The notes: generated by a model from the sequence alone, not told the origin. A stretch of DNA of 64,000 nt from Streptomyces sp. ADI96-02 (GCF_003846185.1 NZ_ML123034.1:2257697-2321696); one strand, 5' to 3'. Counted from the stretch's first letter, positions 1-8,446 are shown. A program made the numbers and translations.

Positions 1-7
1 GACACCC

Positions 8-40
8 AGTGGGCGGTCTCCTTCGCGGAGGCCGCCCACT
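8..40. terminator. Rho-independent-type hairpin
   Basis: A 14-bp inverted repeat (arms 8-21 and 27-40, one G.U pair) closes a 5-nt loop. It lies just beyond the stop of the leftward acyl-CoA synthetase gene and probably also ends a rightward transcript entering from outside the window. There is no T-run, as is usual for Streptomyces terminators. Confidence 0.7.
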
Positions 41-78
41 GTGCTGTACCCGCGCCGTGCCGGGCCCGCCCGCCCCGG

Positions 79-1740
79 TCAGCCGCCCGGCGGCCGGGTC
101 CCGTGCTCCGCGTACCGGGCCAGCAGCCCGGCGAGCGCCCCGGCGTCCAGCGGCGCGTACGTCCCGTCCCCGTCCCGGTCGAACCAGACCGGGTCCGGGC
201 AGCGGAAGCCCGCCCGGCGCAGCGCCACCCGGTGGACCTTGTTCGTGGCGGTGACCGGCATGCGCGGCACGATCCGGACGAACCGCGGGGCCATCTTCGT
301 CCCCAGTTCCGGCCGGCCGCGCAGGAAGGCGGCGAAGGCGGCCGGGTCGAAGGCGGCCCCCTCGCGCAGCGCGAGCGCGGCCATCACCAGGTCCCCGGTC
401 ACCGGGTCGGGCACCGCGTAGACGGCTGCCGCCGCCACCGCGTCCCAGCGGGCCAGGATGTCCTCGATCGCCGCGGCGGCCAGGTTCTCGCCGTCGACGC
501 GCAGCCGGTCGTCGGTGCGGCCCGCGAAGTAGAGGAAGCCGTCCGCGTCGCGGTAGAAGAGGTCGCCGGTCCAGTACCAGCCCCGCCGGACCCGGGCCGC
601 GTCCGCCTCCGGATTGCGCCAGTACCCCTCGAAGGGCGTCGGCCCCCGGTTGACCAGTTCGCCTATCGCCTCGTCCCCGTTGAGCAGCCGCCCGCCGCCG
701 TCGAAGCGCGCCGCCGCCCGCTCCTCGCCGCTCTCCGGGTCGACGACGGCGAGGTCGTCGCCGGGGGCGGGCCGGCCGATCGCGCCCTGCGGGGCGTCGG
801 GGCTCCGCTGGAGGGCCGCGCCGCCCTCGGAGGAGCCGTATCCCTCGACCAGCTCCACGCCGAACCGCTCGCGGAAGCGGGCCACGTCCACGGCTCCGGC
901 CTCCGTGCCGAAGCCCAGGCGCAGGGAGTGCTCGCGGTCGTCGGGGCGCGCGGGGGTGGCCAGCAGGTACTGCACCGCGCGGCCGACGTAGGTGAAGTAC
1001 GTCGCCCCGTACGCGCGCACGTCGTCGAGGAAGCCCGAGGCGGAGAAGCGGGGGCGCAGCGCTATGGCCGCGCCGCCGGCCAGGGCGGGGGCCCAGCCGG
1101 CCATCACCGCGTTGCCGTGGAACATCGGCATGCAGATGTAGTGGACGTCCGCCGGGCGCACGCCGAAGCGGCCGGCCAGCGCGTGTCCGGCCCCGGCGAG
1201 GCGGCCCTGGGTGCAGATCGCCGCCTTGGGCGCGCCGGTCGATCCGGAGGTGAAGTAGAGGAGCATCCGGCTGTCGCCGCCCACCGGGGCCACGACCGCG
1301 TCGCCGGGCCGCGCCCCGGCATACGGGGCGAGCAGGGCGGCGTACGCCTCGGTGTCCGTGACGAGCACGCGGACGCCGGGCAGCTCCAGTCCCGCGAGCA
1401 GCGGCAGGTGGGCGCGCTCGGTGATCAGGACGCGGGCCTCGGTGTGCAGGATGTCGCGGGCCGGCTCGGGTCCGCGCCGGGTGGGGTTGATGCCCGCGAC
1501 GGCGGCCCCGGCCAGGGCCGCCGCGCTGAGCCACAGCGGGAACTCAGGGGTGTTGTCGAGCAGCACCGCGAGGTGCGGTTCGCCGCCCGTCGGCAGCAGA
1601 TCCGCCAGGAGCGCCGCCCGTGCGGCGGCGCCCTCGACCACCTGGTGATGAGTGAGCACGGTGGGGCCGTGCTTCAGGGCGGGCCGGTGGTCGCCCCATT
1701 GACGTCGTACGAGCTCCGCGACGGTGCCGGTACTCCTCAT
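79..1740 (-). CDS. Acyl-CoA synthetase (AMP-forming, FadD type)
   Basis: A 553-residue adenylate-forming enzyme predicted to activate a fatty or other carboxylic acid with ATP and join it to CoA. The signature motifs appear in the usual order: the phosphate-binding loop LLYFTSGSTGAPKAA near residues 160-175, the adenine-binding GYGSSEGG around 300, YWTGDLFYRD around 395, and the hinge GRTDDRLRVDGENL about 20 residues later. Length fits the long-chain/very-long-chain acyl-CoA ligase group. The ATG at 1740 is preceded 8 nt upstream by TATCGT on the coding strand, a plausible -10 box for a leaderless mRNA. The gene lies 26 bp behind the LPMO gene. Substrate cannot be read from the sequence. Confidence 0.9.
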   Translation of the reverse strand: MRSTGTVAELVRRQWGDHRPALKHGPTVLTHHQVVEGAAARAALLADLLPTGGEPHLAVLLDNTPEFPLWLSAAALAGAAVAGINPTRRGPEPARDILHTEARVLITERAHLPLLAGLELPGVRVLVTDTEAYAALLAPYAGARPGDAVVAPVGGDSRMLLYFTSGSTGAPKAAICTQGRLAGAGHALAGRFGVRPADVHYICMPMFHGNAVMAGWAPALAGGAAIALRPRFSASGFLDDVRAYGATYFTYVGRAVQYLLATPARPDDREHSLRLGFGTEAGAVDVARFRERFGVELVEGYGSSEGGAALQRSPDAPQGAIGRPAPGDDLAVVDPESGEERAAARFDGGGRLLNGDEAIGELVNRGPTPFEGYWRNPEADAARVRRGWYWTGDLFYRDADGFLYFAGRTDDRLRVDGENLAAAAIEDILARWDAVAAAAVYAVPDPVTGDLVMAALALREGAAFDPAAFAAFLRGRPELGTKMAPRFVRIVPRMPVTATNKVHRVALRRAGFRCPDPVWFDRDGDGTYAPLDAGALAGLLARYAEHGTRPPGG

Positions 1741-1766
1741 GGCGCCGCACGATAACTGATGGAGCG

Positions 1767-2357
1767 TCAGAACTTAACGTCCGAGCACGCGTAGAACGCG
1801 TTGGTGGTGTCCGCGACGTTCCAGACGGCCAGGATGACGTGCTTGCCCGTCTTCTGGGTGGGGATCGTGCCCTGGTGGGTCAGCGTGGCCGGCGGCTGCT
1901 GGTTCCCGTAGGGGACGGTCATGAACGGCTGCGATTCGAGGGCCGCCCGGGTGAGCGGCTTGGTGGAGTCCCAGCCGTTCTTGGTGATGTAGTAGCGGAA
2001 GTCGCTGGTGGAGTGGCGGGCGGTGAACTGCCAGCGGAAGCTGTAGCCCTGCCCCCCGGTGACCTGCGTGGCCGGCCAGTTGCCGCCGCGCGGGTCGTCG
2101 AGCTGGGAGAACGTGCTGTTGCCGCCGGAGCAGATCTTGCCGTCGGCGGGTCCTGACGCCGGGAAGCCCTTGGGCCCCTCGACGCTCTGCGGCTCCCACT
2201 GGATGTTGCCGCAGCCCGTCACCGTGCCGTTGGCGCAGAGTTTCTGACGGCTGATGGGTGTGTCCGTGTAGCCGTGACTGCTGGCGCTGCTGGTCGCGAG
2301 CACCGAGACGCCCGCTATCGCCAGGCCGATGACGGCCGCGCTTGCCCTTTTCCGCAT
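1767..2357 (-). CDS. Secreted lytic polysaccharide monooxygenase (AA10)
   Basis: A 196-residue precursor with a signal peptide (MRKRASAAVIGLAIAG...) whose cleavage exposes His28 as the mature N-terminus (HGYTDTPISR). This His pairs with His115 (TARHSTSDFRYY) to form the copper 'histidine brace' of family AA10 oxygenases. The stretch QSVEGPKGFP is typical of small chitin-active members, and the body is a single domain with no carbohydrate-binding module or linker. The enzyme should oxidatively cleave crystalline chitin outside the cell. The ATG at 2357 was chosen because AGAGGAG lies about 8 nt upstream and the signal peptide starts there; a longer reading frame to 2450 has no such site. The promoter carries chitinase-type operators (separate entry). 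Confidence 0.93.
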   Translation of the reverse strand: MRKRASAAVIGLAIAGVSVLATSSASSHGYTDTPISRQKLCANGTVTGCGNIQWEPQSVEGPKGFPASGPADGKICSGGNSTFSQLDDPRGGNWPATQVTGGQGYSFRWQFTARHSTSDFRYYITKNGWDSTKPLTRAALESQPFMTVPYGNQQPPATLTHQGTIPTQKTGKHVILAVWNVADTTNAFYACSDVKF

Positions 2358-2432
2358 TGCTGTCGCTCCTCTGGAACGTGGGGGAGGTGCCATGAGCACT
2401 GCTCGACTGCGCGCGCGTGGTGCGTTGTTCTG

Positions 2433-2484
2433 CGGTCTAGACCAGGTCATAGATTATTGACACGACGTGAACATGTCCAGACCA
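2433..2484 (-). promoter_or_regulatory. LPMO promoter with two chitinase-type operators
   Basis: On the minus strand TGGACA (2479-2474) and TAATCT (2456-2451) are separated by 17 bp and make a good -35/-10 pair, with a start expected near 2444. A 12-mer CGGTCTAGACCA (2433-2444) sits at the start site. A second, ATGTCCAGACCA (2473-2484), covers the -35 box and is part of a longer palindrome, ATGTCCAG-4-CTGGACAT (2473-2492). Both resemble the TGGTCYAGACCW direct repeats of Streptomyces chitinase promoters and the DasR site core TGGTNNNNACCA. Chitin-dependent regulation is inferred. Confidence 0.65.
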
Positions 2485-2549
2485 CTGGACATCGGATTCC
2501 GGAAGCCCTGCACGGCGCTCCCGGGCCCCTTCCGAGGCCCGGCGACCGC

Positions 2550-4013
2550 TCAGACCCCGTCGCCCCCGCCGGTCCGCCCGGTGTAGAAAGCGACCGTCAG
2601 ATCCTTGACGAGCGCCTTGCGTTCGTAGTCGTCCAGCTCGACGATGCCGCGCGCGGTGAGGCGGTCGACGGTGTCGTCGACCGCGTCCACCACGGAGGTC
2701 AGCACGCTGTCCCGGTGCCGGGCGTCGATCGCGGCGATCCGCCGCCGCTGCATCGCCGCCGCCACCTCCGGGGCGTACTCGATCGCGGTCGGCTGCGCCG
2801 AGTACACCTCGACGCCCGCCGGCCGGCAGTCCGCCTGGAGCACCCGGGTCAGCGCGTCGCCCACCGCCTCCGCGTCGCGCAGGGTCGGGGCATCCTGGTG
2901 GAAGGCGTCGGCGGGCAGTTGCGAGAGGACCCGGGCCAGGGCCGCCTCGACCTGCGCCCGCAGGTACGCCTCGTGGTCCGCGATCCCGAGCGCGGCCCGC
3001 ACGGTGTCCTCGATCCGCCAGACCACCAGCACGACGACCCGCAGCGCGGCGCCGTCGGCGTCCACGGCGGGCAGCGGCTCGCTGCGCCAGTGCCGCAGCC
3101 GTACGTCGACCCGGCGGCGCAGCAGGAGGGGCGAGACCCAGAGGAGGCCGGTGCGCCGCACGCTCCCCCGGTACTCGCCGAACAGCGTCAGCACCCAGGC
3201 GTACCCGACCCGGCCGCGCCCGAGACCGCCGAGCGCGAACAGCACCACCGTGACCAGGAACGCCAGCAGGGCCCAGCCGCCCGCGCCGACGGCCCCGTGG
3301 GCGCGCGGAGCCAGGCCGAGGGCCCGTTCCGCGACGGCGGGCAGCGCCCCGTACCACCACAGGACGCCCGGCACGCCGGCGGCGGCGCACGCCCCGGTGA
3401 ACAGCGCGGCCCAGCCGGGCAGCACCGGACCGGGCCGTTCGGCGAGCCGGGGGTCGGCGAGCGGCGACGGCCGGGTGGAGGGCAGCACCCTGGCCCGCGG
3501 CGCGCGCGGGACCGGCGGCCTCGCGGGCCCGGCCGGGCCGCGGTCGCCGGGTGCCGGGAGGGCCCGGCGGGCGACGGCGGCGGGCAGCGCGGAGGGCTCG
3601 ACGGGCTCCGGATCGTCCCGGAAGAGGAGGTGCACGGGGATGGTGGCGGTCGACTCGTTGGCGATGACGGGCTGCCGGCGGGCCGTCGGCGGCGGTACGG
3701 GGGCCGACGCGGAGGACGCGGACGACACAGGCGCGGGAGCGGGGGCGGACGGCGGGAACGCGGTGCCGGGCACCGAGAACACGGCCGAGGTGACGCGGTC
3801 GCCGGGGGCGAGGTCGAGCACGAGGTCCAGCTCGGTGTCCGGGCCGGGGTCGGGTTCGGCCGGGCCGGGGCCGCTCCGCGCCCCGTAGGCCGGGAGCGGG
3901 GTCCAGTCCGCCGCGGACGGCGCTCCGCCCGCGCCGCCGCCGCCCGCCGGGCGGAACGGGGGAGTCAGGGGGTGGTGGTCGGTGGGGGAAGGGTCGTTCT
4001 GGTCTGGGTTCAC
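2550..4013 (-). CDS. SPFH/band 7 domain membrane protein
   Basis: A 487-residue protein. The first ~220 residues are Pro/Ala-rich and probably disordered. Two hydrophobic segments follow (ALFTGACAAAGVPGVLWWYG and a second about 20 residues later), then a band-7/SPFH domain (GLLWVSPLLLRRRVDVRLRH through the IEDTVRAALGIADHEAYL region) with an Ala/Arg-rich helical tail. SPFH proteins form scaffolds on the inner face of the membrane; the specific role here is unknown. The start is GTG at 4013, 20 bp after the upstream stop, with a GGAAAGGAA-like site. The same frame stays open across the upstream gene, so an ATG-only start at 5324 would be wrong. Confidence 0.8.
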   Translation of the reverse strand: MNPDQNDPSPTDHHPLTPPFRPAGGGGAGGAPSAADWTPLPAYGARSGPGPAEPDPGPDTELDLVLDLAPGDRVTSAVFSVPGTAFPPSAPAPAPVSSASSASAPVPPPTARRQPVIANESTATIPVHLLFRDDPEPVEPSALPAAVARRALPAPGDRGPAGPARPPVPRAPRARVLPSTRPSPLADPRLAERPGPVLPGWAALFTGACAAAGVPGVLWWYGALPAVAERALGLAPRAHGAVGAGGWALLAFLVTVVLFALGGLGRGRVGYAWVLTLFGEYRGSVRRTGLLWVSPLLLRRRVDVRLRHWRSEPLPAVDADGAALRVVVLVVWRIEDTVRAALGIADHEAYLRAQVEAALARVLSQLPADAFHQDAPTLRDAEAVGDALTRVLQADCRPAGVEVYSAQPTAIEYAPEVAAAMQRRRIAAIDARHRDSVLTSVVDAVDDTVDRLTARGIVELDDYERKALVKDLTVAFYTGRTGGGDGV

Positions 4014-4033
4014 CGGTTCCCGGTTCCTTTCCG

Positions 4034-5380
4034 TCAGGCGAAGAGCCGGCGCCAGGTCTCCGGCCCCGGATAGCCATCGGCCGCGCCGCCGCGCCAGCCC
4101 TGGGCCCGCTGGAACGCCTCGACGTTGCGGCGGTCGGCCTCGGTCCAGCGCGGGCCGGGGCCCGACACGTAGTGCTTGCCGTATCCCTTCTTCACCAACT
4201 GTCTGCCGAGCCGGTCGACATGGCTGTTGGACTGACCCGGCTTGAAATAGCCGCGCCCGGGGAAGGCGGCGGCCGTATTCGGGCTGCCGCCCGTGCCGGC
4301 GGCCGGGATGTCGCGTCCCGTGCCGCCCACCAGCAGCCGCCAGGTCTCCGGCCCCGGAATCCCGTCGGCCTGCGCGCCCCGCCACCCCTGTGCCCGTTGG
4401 AACGCCCGGGTCGCGCGCTGGTCCGCCGCCGACCAGACGGGCCCGGGGCCGACCGCGTAGAAGCGCTTGCCGCCGCGTGCGGCGAGCATCCTGCCGAGCC
4501 GGGTCACGTCGGCGTTGTCCGCCCCGGGGCCGAAGCGTCCGGCGCCGGGGAAGGCGGCGGAGGAGCCCCCGCCCCCGCCCGGCGAACCGCCTTCCACGCC
4601 CTTGTACCGGTAGGCGACGTAGCGGTCGGAGTTGTTCCAGTACGCCATCGGCGTCGACTGCCTCCGCGTGTGCGGGCGCGTCTGCTCGTAGGCGATGTAG
4701 TGGGTGCGGCCGCCGTCGGCCCAGCCGCCGAAGATCGTGACGTGGGAGCCCCGGGACGGGTCGGCCGGGTTGTGGAAGAGGAGGATGTCTCCGGGTTCGA
4801 GGTCGGCGCGGGCGATCCGGGTGCCGTAGTCGGCGAGGCTCCCGGTCCATTCGTTGCCGCCGAGGTCCCAGGCCATCGACACATAGCCGGAGCAGTCCTG
4901 GCGGTACCCGTCCGACCAGTACTTCTCCATGCTGTACGGCACCTGGGCGGTCACCCACTTCCGGGCCCGGCCGATGATGTCGGCCCGGGTCGTGGTGCGC
5001 GGCGCGGCGCCGGCGGACGGCGGGCCCGACGCGCCGGTCCCCATCAGCGGGCCCCGCCTGCCCTGCGGAGAGGCCGGTTCCGTGCCGGTGTCCGGGTCGG
5101 TGTCCGGGCCGGCGGCGTCCGTGCCCGTTCCGGGTCCGGTGTCCGTGTCGGGCCTGGCGACCCGTGGCGCGTGGCCCGCGGCAGCGGCGGCGCCCGTCGC
5201 GCCGCAGGAGAGGACCACACCGGCGGCGGTGGCCAGGACCAGGGCCCGGCGGGCTCCGTGTGCGGCCGGGTGACCGCCGCGGCTCACCGGCGTCCGCGCG
5301 GCGCCGCGCCGCCGGAGGGCGCACCCCGCGCAGACGCAGTCGACGGCGGGTTCGTACTCCTCGAAGACCGGCACACTCAT
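4034..5380 (-). CDS. Secreted NlpC/P60-type protein with two peptidoglycan-binding modules
   Basis: A 448-residue protein. A short Cys-containing head (VDCVCAGCALRRRG) precedes a hydrophobic segment (RALVLATAAGVVLSCG) that may act as a signal or anchor. Next comes a Pro/Asp/Thr-rich stretch, then a domain with YRQDCSGYVSMAWDLGG, the nucleophile region of NlpC/P60-like cysteine peptidases, and a downstream GSHVTIFGGW His region. The C-terminus has two ~70-residue repeats, each with AFQRAQGWRG and G(Y/I)PGPETWR, the hallmarks of Streptomyces peptidoglycan-binding modules. It probably cleaves or binds cell-wall peptides outside the membrane. ATG 5380 was chosen for its GGAGGGG ribosome-binding site; the frame extends to 5425. 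It is followed closely by the SPFH gene. Confidence 0.85.
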   Translation of the reverse strand: MSVPVFEEYEPAVDCVCAGCALRRRGAARTPVSRGGHPAAHGARRALVLATAAGVVLSCGATGAAAAAGHAPRVARPDTDTGPGTGTDAAGPDTDPDTGTEPASPQGRRGPLMGTGASGPPSAGAAPRTTTRADIIGRARKWVTAQVPYSMEKYWSDGYRQDCSGYVSMAWDLGGNEWTGSLADYGTRIARADLEPGDILLFHNPADPSRGSHVTIFGGWADGGRTHYIAYEQTRPHTRRQSTPMAYWNNSDRYVAYRYKGVEGGSPGGGGGSSAAFPGAGRFGPGADNADVTRLGRMLAARGGKRFYAVGPGPVWSAADQRATRAFQRAQGWRGAQADGIPGPETWRLLVGGTGRDIPAAGTGGSPNTAAAFPGRGYFKPGQSNSHVDRLGRQLVKKGYGKHYVSGPGPRWTEADRRNVEAFQRAQGWRGGAADGYPGPETWRRLFA

Positions 5381-5519
5381 GCGAATCCCCTCCGCACTCG
5401 TCAAGATCTCTGGGCGGTCTGCCACGGACGTCAGTGTCTCAACTCTCCCGACCTATCCCATTTTGACGGATTTATTGGAAAAAACGACTATCCAACAGGG
5501 CGTGGCGGCCGGTGAATGG

Positions 5520-5549
5520 TTCGGAGCACCCGCCGAGATCGGGTAAAGT
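5520..5549 (+). promoter_or_regulatory. Probable tRNA-Lys promoter
   Basis: TTCGGA (5520-5525) and TAAAGT (5544-5549) are spaced 18 bp apart, and the -10 box lies 15 nt before the mature tRNA 5' end. Both boxes resemble vegetative promoters of Streptomyces stable RNA genes. Confidence 0.5.
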
Positions 5550-5564
5550 TCTCCAGGTCAGCGA

Positions 5565-5638
5565 GCGCCGTTAGCTCAGTTGGTTAGAGCAGCTGACTCT
5601 TAATCAGCGGGTCCGGGGTTCGAGTCCCTGACGGCGCA
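5565..5638 (+). tRNA. tRNA-Lys (anticodon CUU)
   Basis: A full cloverleaf. The acceptor stem GCGCCGT pairs with ACGGCGC (5631-5637). There is a standard D-arm and an anticodon stem GCTGA/TCAGC around the loop CTCTTAA, giving anticodon CTT at 5599-5601. The T-arm GGGGTTCGAGTCCC-like segment is complete. No CCA is encoded. A strong terminator follows. Confidence 0.97.
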
Positions 5639-5644
5639 CGCACA

Positions 5645-5681
5645 GTCAAGGCCCCCTCACCGAGCGTGAGGGGGCCTTGAC
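5645..5681 (+). terminator. tRNA-Lys terminator
   Basis: A perfect 15-bp stem (5645-5659 with 5667-5681) around a 7-nt loop begins 6 nt after the tRNA and is followed by a short T/C-rich tail. Confidence 0.85.
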
Positions 5682-5817
5682 CGTTTCCTCTCCTTCCCGG
5701 CCGACGGCTCCTGGCCGACGGCTCCCGACGGCAGTTTCGGTTCCGGACCATCCGTCTGGGAGCTTCGGCCCCCAAGAGGGCCGGCGGTCCGTACAGTTGG
5801 ATCAGCAGAGCGCGACG

Positions 5818-6072
5818 TCACGCACCAGCCCGGCGGGCCGCGTCGCCGTCGAGGTTGACCCAGTACGGGTCGCGCTCCCTGGGCTGCTGCTGGACGGGCT
5901 GTGCGCTGCCCTTGCCGCCGCCCTCCCCGTCACCGGAACATCCCGCCAGCAGCAGGAGCGCCCCGACCGCCGCCGCCGTGCCGGTGACTCGCAGGCCCGT
6001 CGTCGTCCCCGGCGGGCTCCGGTCCGGGGCCCGCCGGGGCCTCTCGGAACGCCCCGCCCCGGACCCGCTCAG
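5818..6072 (-). CDS. Putative small lipoprotein after the class F sortase
   Basis: A reading frame that ends ...DGDAARRAGA contains a clear lipoprotein signal: hydrophobic VGALLLLAGC with the lipobox LAGC, then a Gly/Ser-rich stretch. There is no ATG, GTG or TTG close upstream in frame. The only nearby start is CTG at 6072, whose TG overlaps the sortase stop (CTGA), which suggests translational coupling and gives 84 residues with a long charged N-region. The frame continues openly into the sortase gene, so the start is uncertain. Function unknown; its position suggests it belongs to the sortase operon. Confidence 0.5.
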   Translation of the reverse strand: MSGSGAGRSERPRRAPDRSPPGTTTGLRVTGTAAAVGALLLLAGCSGDGEGGGKGSAQPVQQQPRERDPYWVNLDGDAARRAGA

Positions 6073-6758
6073 ACGCGGCCGTGGTGCTCCGCCGCGTCGC
6101 GTGCGCCGGTCAGGTAGGCGGAGACCACCACGTTCGCGGTGTAGGACCGGGTCTCCCGGTCGTACGTCCCGCCGCAGGTGATCAGCCGCAGCTCGGCCCG
6201 GCCGTCCTCGCGGGGCCCGTACGCCTTCTCGGCGTCGAAGCGCTCCCGGGTGACGACCTGGACGTCGTCCACGGTGAACTCGGCCACGCTGCCGTCGGAC
6301 CGGGTCACCCGGATCCTCTCGCCCGGCCGCACGGAGCTGAGCCCGTAGAAGACGGCCGGCTTCGTCGCGGTGTCGACGTGCCCCACGAACAGAGCCGCGC
6401 CCGCGGTGCCGGGCTCCGCGCCCCGGCCGTACCAGCCGACCGTACGCGGCTGTGCGAACGGCGGCGGGTCGACGGCCCCGTCCCGGTCGAGCCCGCGCGG
6501 GACGACCGGCGCCTCGATCCCCACCGAGGGGATCTCCACGCGCCGCGGGGCCGCGCCGCCCAGCGGGTCGCGGGCCGGCGGCAGCGGTGCGCCGAACGGC
6601 CGGCCGACGGCGGCGATGTCGCCGGTCGTGGGCGCCGACCGGCCGCCGGGCCCGTCCGCGGCCTCGCGGCCCCAGAGCCAGAGGCCGAGCAGCAGCACGG
6701 CCCACGCCACTCCGGTGCACAGCCGCCCGGTCCCCGCCGGGCCGCTCCGCCCGGACAC
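6069..6758 (-). CDS. Class F sortase
   Basis: A 229-residue membrane-anchored transpeptidase. An N-terminal transmembrane segment (GVAWAVLLLGLWLWG, residues ~15-30) is followed by a sortase domain with the catalytic His in LFVGHVDT, the Cys in LITCGGTYD and the Arg in ETRSYTANVVVS. This arrangement and the short length fit actinobacterial class F enzymes. It starts at GTG 6758, one base after the stop of the upstream secreted-protein gene, so the two are cotranscribed and probably coupled. Its substrate is not obvious, since the neighbouring secreted protein has no LPxTG motif. Confidence 0.88.
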   Translation of the reverse strand: MSGRSGPAGTGRLCTGVAWAVLLLGLWLWGREAADGPGGRSAPTTGDIAAVGRPFGAPLPPARDPLGGAAPRRVEIPSVGIEAPVVPRGLDRDGAVDPPPFAQPRTVGWYGRGAEPGTAGAALFVGHVDTATKPAVFYGLSSVRPGERIRVTRSDGSVAEFTVDDVQVVTRERFDAEKAYGPREDGRAELRLITCGGTYDRETRSYTANVVVSAYLTGARDAAEHHGRV

Positions 6759-6759
6759 G

Positions 6760-7356
6760 TCAGTCCGCGGCCGGGTCGCGGCGGCGGCGCGAGGTGCGCA
6801 GGGCGACGGCGACCGCGGCGACGGCCGCGAGCACCAGCCCGATCACCGCGTGCCGGGTGCCGGGGCCCTGGGACTCGGCGGAGCGTTCGGCGAGGGTGGC
6901 GGCCCCTCCGCCGCCCGCCTTCACCGGGGCCACGGGCGAGGGGCGGCTGTGGTGGACGACGGTGAGGGTGCCCGTCGCCCGGCCCCGGCCGTCCGCGCAC
7001 CGCACCCGGACCTCGTAGGAGCGGGGCTCGGCGTCGAAGCGGACGGTGGCCTCGGCGAAGAGGCCCTGCTCGTCGGCGGGTCTGAAGCGGACGTCCGAGA
7101 CGAAGGCGTCGGAGACGCCCTCGGCGTGCCGGGCCTTGCCGCAGCTGTCGACCCAGAGTTCCACCCGCCCGCCCGGGGCGATCGTGGACGGGGTGACCTG
7201 GACGTGGCCTCGGTTCCCGTCACCGGCCGGAGCGGCGGGAGCTGCCGGGGCGGCTGGGGCGGCAGGAACCGCCGGGGACGCGAGGGCGGCGGGCGCGGGC
7301 AGGGCTATGAGCGCGACGGCCGTCGCGGCACAGAACGTAAGGGGCAGTGAACGCAT
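6760..7356 (-). CDS. Secreted protein with C-terminal membrane anchor
   Basis: A 198-residue protein. It has a signal peptide (MRSLPLTFCAATAVALIALP), then an Ala/Pro repeat (AAPAAPAAP), and a beta-rich domain of about 100 residues beginning VQVTPSTIAPGGRVELWV. The end is a hydrophobic segment (AVIGLVLAAVAAVAVAL) and a SRRRRDP tail. This resembles sortase-substrate topology but lacks an LPxTG or LAxTG pentapeptide. ATG 7356 is preceded by AGGAGG. It is the first gene of the class F sortase operon. Function unknown. Confidence 0.75.
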   Translation of the reverse strand: MRSLPLTFCAATAVALIALPAPAALASPAVPAAPAAPAAPAAPAGDGNRGHVQVTPSTIAPGGRVELWVDSCGKARHAEGVSDAFVSDVRFRPADEQGLFAEATVRFDAEPRSYEVRVRCADGRGRATGTLTVVHHSRPSPVAPVKAGGGGAATLAERSAESQGPGTRHAVIGLVLAAVAAVAVALRTSRRRRDPAAD

Positions 7357-7420
7357 CGTGAAACCTCCTGTGGGAAGGTTCACGGCTGCGACCCCGGTCC
7401 GCATCCGCACTCGCCCGTTC

Positions 7421-7458
7421 GGGCGAGCGGGCGATCGGGCGATCGGGCGATCGGGCGG
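7421..7458. repeat. 8-bp tandem repeat GGGCGATC
   Basis: Four and a half copies of GGGCGATC (the first with one change) lie in the gap between the divergent sortase operon and the HAD hydrolase gene, next to a small TCGCCCG/CGGGCGA hairpin. Confidence 0.8.
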
Positions 7459-7611
7459 GACATCGAGCGCGTGACAGCGGGAGAGCCGAGCACGTCACAG
7501 CGGGGGTCCGGGCGGACGGCTGCGGGGCGGCCCCGCCCCTCGCGGGCCCGGTCCGGGATGACTGAATAGCATGGTCGTCCGAGGTCCGCGTACGGCAGGG
7601 AGCCCGCACCC

Positions 7612-8391
7612 ATGACAGATCGCAAGCCCATCGACTCGTGGCTCACCGACATGGACGGCGTGCTGATGCACGAGGGCGTTCCCATCCCGGGGGCGGACGC
7701 GTTCATCAGGAAGCTCCGGGACTCCGGCAAGCCGTTCCTCGTGCTGACGAACAACTCGATCTACACGGCACGCGACCTGCACGCGCGGCTGAACCGGATC
7801 GGCCTCGACGTCCCGGTGGAGAACATCTGGACCTCGGCGCTGGCCACGGCCCGGTTCCTGGACAGCCAGCACCCCGGGGGCACGGCCTACGTCATCGGCG
7901 AGGCCGGCCTGACGACGGCGCTGCACGACGTGGGATACGTCATGACGGACCACGAGCCCGAGTTCGTCATCCTGGGCGAGACGCGGACGTACTCGTTCGA
8001 GGCGCTGACCAAGGCGATCCGGCTGATCGACAACGGCGCCCGGTTCATCGCCACCAACCCTGACAACACCGGCCCCTCGCCCCAGGGCGCCCTGCCCGCG
8101 ACCGGCTCGGTGGCGGCCCTGATCACGAAGGCGACGGGCAAGGAGCCGTACTTCGTCGGCAAGCCGAACCCGCTGATGATGCGGACGGGGCTGAACGTCA
8201 TCGGGGCGCACTCCGAGGCGTCCGCGATGATCGGCGACCGCATGGACACGGACGTGCTCGCGGGGCTGGAGGCGGGCATGCAGACGTTCCTCGTGCTGAC
8301 GGGTCTGACGGCGGCGGGGGAAGTGGAGCGGTACCCCTACCGGCCGACCGAGATCGTCGACTCGATCGCGGACCTGGTCGACCTGGTCTGA
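7612..8391 (+). CDS. HAD-IIA family phosphatase
   Basis: A 259-residue NagD-like phosphohydrolase. Motif I is DMDGVLMHEG (nucleophile Asp near residue 13), motif II VLTNNS, motif III the Lys in GKPNPLMM, and motif IV IGDRMDTD. The C2-type cap lies between motifs II and III. Family members dephosphorylate small sugar or nucleotide phosphates in the cytosol; the natural substrate is not predictable. The ATG at 7612 follows a GGGAGC site. Confidence 0.88.
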   Translation: MTDRKPIDSWLTDMDGVLMHEGVPIPGADAFIRKLRDSGKPFLVLTNNSIYTARDLHARLNRIGLDVPVENIWTSALATARFLDSQHPGGTAYVIGEAGLTTALHDVGYVMTDHEPEFVILGETRTYSFEALTKAIRLIDNGARFIATNPDNTGPSPQGALPATGSVAALITKATGKEPYFVGKPNPLMMRTGLNVIGAHSEASAMIGDRMDTDVLAGLEAGMQTFLVLTGLTAAGEVERYPYRPTEIVDSIADLVDLV

Positions 8392-8446
8392 CGGCGGCGG
8401 CCCCCGTACGAGGTCGCGCCGCCGCCCGGCAGGAGTGCCCGCCCCC

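Noticed and set aside
103..1755. 550-residue plus-strand frame opposite the acyl-CoA synthetase
   Set aside because: High G+C keeps antisense frames open; the product is Arg/Gly/Ala-rich without domains, while the minus strand has all adenylation motifs.
2274..4073. 599-residue plus-strand frame opposite the SPFH gene
   Set aside because: Low-complexity antisense frame; no motif, no ribosome-binding site.
5584..5775. 63-residue minus-strand frame across tRNA-Lys
   Set aside because: It reads the antisense of the tRNA (SGTRTPDPLIKSQLL is the usual artefact of such overlaps) and crosses the terminator.
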